14,822 bases of DNA from Caldilineaceae bacterium. Its GTDB lineage: Bacteria; Chloroflexota; Anaerolineae; Caldilineales; Caldilineaceae. The stretch lies in the NCBI GenBank assembly GCA_024643705.1, contig JAHEML010000012.1, positions 1-14,822 of the forward strand. The letters are read 5' to 3'. A model generated the notes under the pieces. It was not told the origin of the DNA and did no database searches. It worked only from the letters and a program-made list of their open reading frames with translations. Position numbers and translations under genes: made by a program. This document shows, piece after piece, positions 7,602-12,978 of the stretch (the stretch's first letter is position 1; the number at the start of each line of letters is the position of its first letter).

Positions 7602-8657
7602 TTATTCTCCTCCCTTGAGGGTCTTGGGGCTTACTTCGACCGATTCACTAATGGTCAGCACGCCGTTGATTTCTTTGTCGATCATCACACGCCCGACGAA
7701 GACGTAGTACAGGCCAGAGGCAGGTTTCGGAAGATCGACAACTGGGTTGAGATTTTCGCCCGCCTCGTGATCGTCATTGCAATGGATATTCCCCGACGGG
7801 TCTTCGACCATAAGAGTAGCGTCGCCGTCGCCTTCATAGAACAAACGCAGGTGTAATGGCTCGTCTGCCACATTTACCACGTAGTCAGGCAACGTATGGA
7901 TAAAGCCATTGCAAATCTGGCCTGGGGTGCTGATATCAAAAGCGGGTACGCTGCCGGAAACGACCACAGTATGCGTAATCGCGTCGTCACCACTTTCCCA
8001 ATCGACAGATGCAACGGTCGCCATATCTTCTTGTTTTGCGTCGTGATGAGGCAGCTTGCTGGTATTTACCTCATGTGCTTCGACGATTTCCTCCGGCACC
8101 GAATGACGTGTGATAAGATTGGCCATGGAAAATGTGCCAACATTGACTTCAGGTCGGGTAGTCAATACCAGTACGCCTGGTATCAGCTGCTCCGACGCAT
8201 AGCCGCCTACCCAAATGTTGTAGCGTCCTTGAACCGGGTAATTGATCTGAACCACCGGATCAAGAAGCAGGTGGTTTGCATCGTCATTGCAGAGATAGCT
8301 GCCATCTGGTAGTTCGACCACCAGTACTGGATCATGATCGCTATAGAAGAATGCCTCTACAAAGTCCGTTTCGCCAGTCCAATTCAACGTGACGGTGGGT
8401 GCTTCGGCCACAAATCCATTACAGGCTTCATCCCACGTGCTCACATCGATGCCTCCCCCGCCGTTGAGGCTGATTAACAGTGGATCGAGCGGGAAGCCAG
8501 CGTTCAGATCGATTGCGGCAAAAGCCGTGGGCACAACATCTTCTGTTTCTGCGGCCGCATCACCCGTTGTGTTCGATTGAGCTAAGACGGTAAACGCCAA
8601 TAGCACGGTCAAAGCTAGTGATAGAAGTATCGGCCAAATACGTCTCATGTGATTCAT
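7602..8657 (-). CDS. secreted protein with two PPC-like modules
   Basis: A 351-residue exported protein of unknown function. A signal peptide (1-26, cleavage after Val-Leu-Ala) and an acidic linker are followed by PPC-like module 1 (about 72-167; Cys79-Asn-Gly-Phe and Cys123-Asn-Asp-Asp), a spacer rich in His, Asp and Glu (about 185-225), and module 2 (about 243-335; Cys249-Asn-Gly-Phe and Cys293-Asn-Asp-Asp). The spacing of the Cys pair (44 residues in both modules) and the Pro-x-x-Gly-x-Tyr turn match the modules of the 5085-6608 gene, and both proteins end in Pro-Lys-x-Leu. PPC-like domains are non-catalytic beta sandwiches found at the ends of secreted enzymes; here they stand without an enzyme. 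GAGGAG (8665-8670) is 7 bases ahead of the first ATG, which is chosen over the Met at position 4. Confidence 0.87.
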   Translation of the reverse strand: MNHMRRIWPILLSLALTVLLAFTVLAQSNTTGDAAAETEDVVPTAFAAIDLNAGFPLDPLLISLNGGGGIDVSTWDEACNGFVAEAPTVTLNWTGETDFVEAFFYSDHDPVLVVELPDGSYLCNDDANHLLLDPVVQINYPVQGRYNIWVGGYASEQLIPGVLVLTTRPEVNVGTFSMANLITRHSVPEEIVEAHEVNTSKLPHHDAKQEDMATVASVDWESGDDAITHTVVVSGSVPAFDISTPGQICNGFIHTLPDYVVNVADEPLHLRLFYEGDGDATLMVEDPSGNIHCNDDHEAGENLNPVVDLPKPASGLYYVFVGRVMIDKEINGVLTISESVEVSPKTLKGGE

Positions 8658-8676
8658 ACAGTGTCTCCTCTATACG

Positions 8677-8727
8677 GCCATCATCCCCCGCAAAGATAAT
8701 GACGCCTACTTTGTGGGGGATGATGGC
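8677..8727 (-). terminator. 19-bp hairpin after the lipoprotein gene
   Basis: Arms 8677-8695 and 8709-8727 pair along 19 positions with one mismatch on the minus strand (wobble on the plus strand); the loop is 13 bases. It starts 21 bases after the stop of the large lipoprotein gene and ends just ahead of the ribosome site of the next gene. There is no T-run. The position fits a terminator or an mRNA processing and stabilising hairpin that sets different levels for the two genes. Confidence 0.5.
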
Positions 8728-8747
8728 ATATTCTTTGTCCAAAACGA

Positions 8748-11237
8748 TTAGTTGTTCAATGTTACCCAGACTTCTTTCCGTGCCGATCCCGACGATTCAG
8801 AGTCAACCGCAAGTACATAGACGACTAGACCAGCCAGCGATGCATCGTTGAGGCAATCCTGGAAGTTGCCGGGGGTGGGCAGATCGAACGCAATTTCTAC
8901 ATCGTTGCGCAGCAAGCGCACCGCTGCGAGACCCGTGCCGCTGTACTCCCAGTTCATGTTGACGCATTGCCCCAGGGAAATCTGTGTCACATCAGATGCA
9001 AAGACACTGATGGCTGGCGGGTTGGAGGGCAGTTGTTGTGCCTGGCCAGGCTGCACGTCCACCTGAGCTGATTGTTGGGCGGAGCCACCGAATTCGGAGT
9101 CCACCTGGAGCGTGTAGGTCACTTGGCCCGGATTAGGAGGACAATCCTGCATCGAGCCGTCCATTGGCACGTCACGGGCGATGCCTTCGCCGTTGCGGAA
9201 GATTCTGACAACCGCTAGGTCTTGGCCAGTGAAGTTCCAAGCTAGGTTCACACAGCCGCCTTGTGTAATGGCGTTGGGCGAAGCTGTGAATGAATTGATC
9301 ACCGGTGCTTGGGGTGCAGGTGTTGCCGTGGGCTGGGCCTGCTGCATTACATTCACGCTGACCAAGGAGCGGTTGGAGCCACCAGACCCATTGGCATCGA
9401 GGTAGTAGGAGTAGTTACCAGGTCCAGGCGGGCAGTCCTGTCGATTGCCTTGCACGGGGGCGCCGTCCCAAAGCGTGTCTGCATTACGAGACAGCCGCAC
9501 ATTGTTGATAGATCCTTGTACTTCCCACCGCAAGGTCACGCACTGTCCTTGGCTAATTTGCCCACCTTGGTCGCTGCTGAAACGGATGATATTGGGTGCG
9601 CCAATGACACCCTGTACATCGATACGGATCTGACGTACCTCTACACTTTGATCGCGCTTGACAACACGCAGTTCGTAGGTAGTGGTGGTGTTCGGGTAGG
9701 CTTCTCGGCTATCTGTCCCGCCCACGCCCTTGTCCTGCCAGGATTCGCCCTGGGCATAGAAGAAGACGGCATTGATATTCTGCACATTCCAGTTGAATAC
9801 GACACGCTCCCCAGCGCGGATATTAGTGCGATCCGCTGTGAAGCTGATTCCGGCCGACGGTGTTTGCGTGGGGGCTGGTGGCGGTGTGGGTGCACCAGGC
9901 ACTTGGATCCCCGCCCAGATGCGTTGGCCGAATGGGACACGCTGACCATTGCGCATCTGCCAGAATCCCTGATAGACACCTGGAATCTGCGGCGCAGTCA
10001 GGTTCAAGCTAAGATCATAGGTTGCTCCTGGCGGTACTACACCCACAATGCCAAGAGGCTGGCCGTTCATTTGCGCGCCAGGTGCATTTCCCTGCACAAA
10101 GGTGAGCGCATACGAGCTATCCCAAGTACAAGTCCCGTTGTTCAAAACACGCCAACTTTTCGTGAAACTTTGCCCTGGCTGAAAGACCGTCGGTGCTGTC
10201 ATGTCCCGGTCGTCGTAATTGAGATCGGCGGCCCACTTCATACCGTCGATACAGGCTGTGACAGGCGGCACCGCGGTTGCAACTGGCGCTTGAGTTGTAG
10301 CTGTTGGTTGTGCGGGGGCAGGTGTTGCGGTCGGCACTTCTGGCTCCGGCGTTGGCACGGGAATGACATGTTCTTCTTTGATTGCCAGGTGAATACCGGC
10401 CAACTGGGCCAAAAGCCCGCTTTCCCGGGTTGTTTGAATCGCACGGTTAATTTCACTACGCAGAGTCGTAGACCCTTTCACCATGGCAATTGCATATTGT
10501 TCGCGATCCAGCCCTTCCACAAGAACGCGGATTCCGTTCTCAAGCGCAACCGATTGGGCTGCAGGTGCATCAAGTATGACAGCACTAATCATCCCCTCAC
10601 GAAGGTCGCGGACCGCGTTGTCCAGTAACCCATAGGCCTGTACATTATCCAAAGGCATCAGGTTTTTTAGCTGTTGCTCGTAGATCGTACCCCGTTGTAC
10701 ACCGATTCGATACGGTCTTAATTCGTCAAGCGAGTTGATGGTGTCAAGCGAAATCTGTTCATTGGCTAGCACAGCACTCTGACTGACGAAATAGACATCA
10801 CTAAAGTCGAGAACTGCGCTGCGCTCCGGCGTAACCGAGATTGCGGCGATAGCAAGATCGATCTGCCCAAGCTGGAGGGCTGCCGGCAAACCCTCGAAGG
10901 CCATGTCTACGAGCTCAACTTGCACGCCAAGCTCCTTGCCGATTGCACTCATTAGAGCTGGTTCAAAGCCCACGGGGACAAAGTTTGCACCGTAATATGA
11001 AAACGGCGGATAGTCGGCAGAGATGCCGACCACGATCGTACCCGTTTGCTGGATACGCTCCCATGCACTCTGTGGACCGTTGGTATCCACAGGGGCTTCT
11101 GTAGCTACAGGCGCGATCGTAGCTACTGGCATATTGGGCAGCGATGGACGATTATTTGCTGAAGACCCACAGCCAGCCAGCACGATCGTCATCAGTGCTA
11201 TCAAAGTCAGCACCATTTTGCGGGGAAATTGGTTCAT
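8748..11237 (-). CDS. lipoprotein: solute-binding domain + NBR1-like Ig + four Ig-like domains
   Basis: An 829-residue exported lipoprotein. The lipobox Leu-Ala-Gly-Cys puts the lipidated residue at Cys23. Residues about 57-286 are a family 3 (amino-acid type) solute-binding domain; the Thr-Pro-Glu-Arg motif (136-139) and Asp223 in Val-Ile-Leu-Asp-Ala-Pro match the ligand-contact positions of polar amino-acid binders. After a Pro/Thr/Ala linker (about 293-327) comes an NBR1-type Ig-like domain (about 329-446; Trp-Arg-Val-Leu-Asn-Asn-Gly-Thr-Cys-Thr-Trp). Four Ig-like modules follow (about 463-541, 547-631, 645-728, 741-827); the last three share a Gly-Gln/Gly-Cys-Val-x-Leu/Met-x-Trp strand and a second Cys. 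There is no transporter partner nearby. ATG 11237 with AGAGGA 8 bases ahead places the signal at the N-terminus. An in-frame GTG at 11294 overlaps the previous stop but would add 19 residues before the signal. A sensing or binding role is inferred. Confidence 0.9.
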   Translation of the reverse strand: MNQFPRKMVLTLIALMTIVLAGCGSSANNRPSLPNMPVATIAPVATEAPVDTNGPQSAWERIQQTGTIVVGISADYPPFSYYGANFVPVGFEPALMSAIGKELGVQVELVDMAFEGLPAALQLGQIDLAIAAISVTPERSAVLDFSDVYFVSQSAVLANEQISLDTINSLDELRPYRIGVQRGTIYEQQLKNLMPLDNVQAYGLLDNAVRDLREGMISAVILDAPAAQSVALENGIRVLVEGLDREQYAIAMVKGSTTLRSEINRAIQTTRESGLLAQLAGIHLAIKEEHVIPVPTPEPEVPTATPAPAQPTATTQAPVATAVPPVTACIDGMKWAADLNYDDRDMTAPTVFQPGQSFTKSWRVLNNGTCTWDSSYALTFVQGNAPGAQMNGQPLGIVGVVPPGATYDLSLNLTAPQIPGVYQGFWQMRNGQRVPFGQRIWAGIQVPGAPTPPPAPTQTPSAGISFTADRTNIRAGERVVFNWNVQNINAVFFYAQGESWQDKGVGGTDSREAYPNTTTTYELRVVKRDQSVEVRQIRIDVQGVIGAPNIIRFSSDQGGQISQGQCVTLRWEVQGSINNVRLSRNADTLWDGAPVQGNRQDCPPGPGNYSYYLDANGSGGSNRSLVSVNVMQQAQPTATPAPQAPVINSFTASPNAITQGGCVNLAWNFTGQDLAVVRIFRNGEGIARDVPMDGSMQDCPPNPGQVTYTLQVDSEFGGSAQQSAQVDVQPGQAQQLPSNPPAISVFASDVTQISLGQCVNMNWEYSGTGLAAVRLLRNDVEIAFDLPTPGNFQDCLNDASLAGLVVYVLAVDSESSGSARKEVWVTLNN

Positions 11238-11290
11238 CTTGATGGTCCTCTCGAAAGTTGAAAATGTATCAAACACTCTTGACGGAATAG

Positions 11291-11677
11291 TCACTGATGA
11301 GAAAGAAAGTGTTTTCGCGCCAGTTGTACAGTGGCGACAAGTTTATCTGAAGCATTGGCGCGCAGTAGAGTTGAATCTGCCCCGGCTCTTAGTGCAAGCC
11401 ACTGATGCCGTTCACTTGAAGCAATTACAATCGAGTAGGGGCGCTCAATGACATCCTGGAGAAGCTTTAGTAAGAGAAATATCTCATCCGAGGGTAGTGT
11501 GTAGTCAAGAATCAATAGTTTTGGTTTTTCTCTACGAATTATGTCGTACGCACTCAGTCCACCTTTGACCGTGTCAAACACATGGAAATCTGGCAGGGAT
11601 GAAAGAATCACTTGTGCAGATTTCAACCATATATCTGACAATGAGACAATCAAAACCGTGATTTTAGCCGATGACAT
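11291..11677 (-). CDS. stand-alone receiver (CheY-like) domain, degenerate
   Basis: A receiver domain of about 128 residues without an output domain. Ile-Thr-Val-Leu-Ile-Val opens the fold, and Leu-Leu-Ile-Leu-Asp-Tyr-Thr-Leu-Pro carries the likely phosphoacceptor Asp. The Val-Ile-Ala-Ser-Ser strand supplies the Thr/Ser switch position. Two usual features are lost: the acidic pair after strand 1 reads Ser-Leu-Ser, and the conserved Lys before helix 5 reads Arg (Leu-Leu-Arg-Ala). It may therefore bind phosphate poorly or act as a pseudo-receiver. The start is uncertain: ATG 11677 gives the normal receiver length, ATG 11692 and TTG 11773 keep the same frame. A TATAAT at 11735-11740 favours one of the shorter forms. 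Its stop sits 53 bases ahead of the lipoprotein ATG, so the two are probably one transcript. Confidence 0.72.
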   Translation of the reverse strand: MSSAKITVLIVSLSDIWLKSAQVILSSLPDFHVFDTVKGGLSAYDIIRREKPKLLILDYTLPSDEIFLLLKLLQDVIERPYSIVIASSERHQWLALRAGADSTLLRANASDKLVATVQLARKHFLSHQ

Positions 11678-11734
11678 TTGATCGACATGCATGCTCTTAA
11701 GACCAAACTCGTGAGTCGATGGTAGATTATCTCT

Positions 11735-11740
11735 ATTATA
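11735..11740 (-). promoter_or_regulatory. possible -10 element for receiver/lipoprotein unit
   Basis: A perfect TATAAT on the minus strand, inside a small TCTCTA-TAA-TAGAGA dyad, 58 bases ahead of ATG 11677. No convincing -35 hexamer lies 16-18 bases upstream, so an activator would be needed if it is real. Confidence 0.35.
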
Positions 11741-11828
11741 GAGAGCCAATTGATAGAGTACATCAGCCAGCAAGATGCTCTTTCTTCTAGTCGTGTCCGT
11801 AATTTGGACAGAATTTGGTGATCAACTA

Positions 11829-11865
11829 GACGGTGGACCCACTACAACAGTAGGGGGTCTTCGTC
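11829..11865. repeat. imperfect 37-base stem-loop
   Basis: Arms pair as GACG/CGTC, then GACCC/GGGTC, then CTAC/GTAG, with small internal mismatches and an AACA loop. It sits between divergent promoters, where a terminator is not expected, so it is more likely a protein site or a leader structure. Function unknown. Confidence 0.35.
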
Positions 11866-12110
11866 CAAACGGATGAAATTGCGTAGTGCAATAGCTGTCT
11901 TCAGTCTCTAGCGGTGAGTGTCAAAGGCCACCAAACATCCTGGAAAAATCTGGCACAAGGGAATAATCAACAAGAGACTTGACCGTCGGGACTTCATTGG
12001 CGGATTCACCCGCATAGAGCATATAATCAATTGATACAGTTGTGTTCGGTTTTTGGCGCGCCCAGATACAATCTGCTGCTTGGGTAGATGAAATTGAATA
12101 CTCCTCTCTT

Positions 12111-12118
12111 TATATAAA
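12111..12118 (+). promoter_or_regulatory. possible -10 element for clpS unit
   Basis: TATATAAA lies 60 bases upstream of the clpS ATG at 12179, giving a leader of about 50 bases. No good -35 hexamer is at the standard distance. It also argues against starting clpS at the ATG at 12125, which would leave almost no leader. Confidence 0.3.
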
Positions 12119-12178
12119 CCCAGCATGGCTGAACTTGTTGGACATACAAACGCAGCTCGAACACAAGGATCGGGTACG

Positions 12179-12502
12179 ATGGCTGAGCGTGAACTACGGA
12201 TTGACGTTGAAACTGACTGGACAACAGACATCGATCTCCGCACGATGGGCGAAGAACCCTGGTTGGTTTTGATCCACAATGACAACATCACCACCTTCGA
12301 ATTCGTCATCGACATCCTCCAGCGTATCTTCCGCCTTTCTAAAGAGATCGCCGAGCACATCGCATGGGAGACCCACACCCGCGATGTGGCTCCGGTTGTC
12401 ACCCGGCCCAAGGCCGAAGCTCAACGGCTGATGGACCACGCCCACACCGCGGCCAGAGCCAACGGATTTCCCCTCACATTCACCATCGAACCCAAGGAGT
12501 GA
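12179..12502 (+). CDS. clpS: ClpS, adaptor for ClpAP/ClpCP N-degron degradation
   Basis: A 107-residue cytoplasmic adaptor that delivers proteins with N-degron termini to the Clp protease. The core starts at Pro-Trp-Leu-Val-Leu-Ile-His-Asn-Asp-Asn (27-36), followed by Thr-Thr-Phe-Glu-Phe-Val-Ile-Asp-Ile-Leu, the helix pattern of ClpS, with a closing Gly-Phe-Pro-Leu-Thr-Phe-Thr-Ile-Glu (96-104). Aligned by eye to E. coli ClpS, the amino-group ligands Asn34, Asp35 and His66 are kept; the second Asp is Asn36, and the two gatekeeper Met positions (40 and 62) are Phe and Ala. Those changes could alter which N-terminal residues are accepted (inference). AAGGA (12165-12169) sits 9 bases ahead of ATG 12179; an upstream ATG at 12125 has no ribosome site. 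The next gene starts 5 bases after its stop. Confidence 0.9.
   Translation: MAERELRIDVETDWTTDIDLRTMGEEPWLVLIHNDNITTFEFVIDILQRIFRLSKEIAEHIAWETHTRDVAPVVTRPKAEAQRLMDHAHTAARANGFPLTFTIEPKE
12494..12499 (+). promoter_or_regulatory. ribosome binding site fixing GTG start at 12508
   Basis: AAGGAG, inside the last codons of clpS, lies 8 bases ahead of GTG 12508. It decides that start against an in-frame ATG at 12364, which would overlap most of clpS. Confidence 0.75.
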
Positions 12503-12507
12503 TACCC

Positions 12508-12978
12508 GTGGCCCATACCCACGATCCCCTGAACCCTCACAGCCACGACCCAAACCCCGCGCCACCCTCTGAAAACACCGATTTCCAAACCACACTGCCC
12601 AATGGAGAGACCAGGATTATCACCCTGGATGATCTGCGCGGCCTGCCCCAAACGACCGTGCCCGACTGTTACATCGTCACCACAGGCCACGGTACATCCG
12701 GCCCGTTTGCCTTTGGCGGCGTGCGCTTCGCTGATTTTGTCCATCATCTTTGGGATGGCAAGTGGAACGTGGCCGAAATTATCAGCGGAGATGGCTTTGG
12801 CACACGGCTTACCGCGGACGAAGCCAACGCGTCAACTTCGCGCCCCATTCTTCTCGCCATCACCATCGACGACCGGCCCCTCACCCGCGCCGACGGACTT
12901 GTGCGGCTGATCGTCCCCAGCGAAACCGACGACGCCCTGAAACAGGTCAAATGGGTGGGAGCCATAAAAATAGTATGA
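12508..12978 (+). CDS. small molybdopterin-oxidoreductase-fold protein
   Basis: A 156-residue protein with a His/Pro-rich N-terminal tail (about 1-28). The rest has the pattern of the sulfite-oxidase-type molybdopterin-binding domain: Ile-Thr-Leu-Asp-Asp-Leu (38-43), a Phe-Gly-Gly-Val-Arg-Phe-Ala-Asp turn, Ser-Gly-Asp-Gly-Phe-Gly-Thr (91-97), Pro-Ile-Leu-Leu-Ala-Ile-Thr-Ile-Asp-Asp-Arg-Pro-Leu (about 112-124), Leu-Ile-Val-Pro and Lys-Trp-Val-Gly-Ala-Ile-Lys near the end. The usual cofactor-ligand Cys in a Cys-x-Gly context is not obvious: the matching place reads Thr-Thr-Gly-His-Gly, and the only Cys is a few residues earlier. It may therefore not hold a molybdenum cofactor. No signal peptide is seen, so it is probably cytoplasmic. 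Its stop overlaps the next start (ATGA), and it sits between clpS and the hydantoinase gene. Confidence 0.72.
   Translation: MAHTHDPLNPHSHDPNPAPPSENTDFQTTLPNGETRIITLDDLRGLPQTTVPDCYIVTTGHGTSGPFAFGGVRFADFVHHLWDGKWNVAEIISGDGFGTRLTADEANASTSRPILLAITIDDRPLTRADGLVRLIVPSETDDALKQVKWVGAIKIV

Larger units (their letters stand above)
11678..12178. other. divergent intergenic region between receiver gene and clpS
   Basis: About 0.5 kb with no gene I can support on either strand. It is visibly A+T-richer than the plus-strand genes to its right. It contains a TATAAT on the minus strand (11735-11740), an imperfect 37-base stem-loop (11829-11865), a small ATTGC/GCAAT hairpin (11878-11892) and a TATATAAA element on the plus strand (12111-12118). 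It separates two oppositely transcribed gene sets, so it should hold promoters in both directions. No tRNA, CRISPR or insertion-sequence ends were seen. Confidence 0.55.

Noticed and set aside
9860..10360. Pro/Thr/Ala-coding repetitive stretches in the lipoprotein gene
   Set aside because: They encode flexible linkers between domains; they are not tandem DNA repeats or a CRISPR array.
9309..10628. Long open frame on the plus strand (439 codons) inside the lipoprotein gene
   Set aside because: It is antisense to a gene with a lipobox and clear domains. Its product is rich in Cys, Arg and His with no recognisable fold, and no ribosome site fits it.
11238..11294. GTG 11294 as lipoprotein start, overlapping the receiver stop (GTGA)
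   Set aside because: It puts 19 extra residues ahead of a normal lipoprotein signal. The ATG at 11237 has a ribosome site at a good distance. Kept only as an alternative.
12125..12178. Longer clpS starting at ATG 12125
   Set aside because: There is no ribosome site ahead of it, and a TATATAAA element is only a few bases upstream. The added residues lie before the normal ClpS N-terminus.
11774..12178. Possible tRNA or small RNA gene in the divergent gap
   Set aside because: No cloverleaf, no CCA-type end and no strong terminator were found; only short hairpins are present.
12364..12507. Upstream in-frame ATG for the molybdopterin-fold gene
   Set aside because: It would overlap the last 139 bases of clpS and add residues with no family match. 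GTG 12508 has a perfect AAGGAG at 8 bases.
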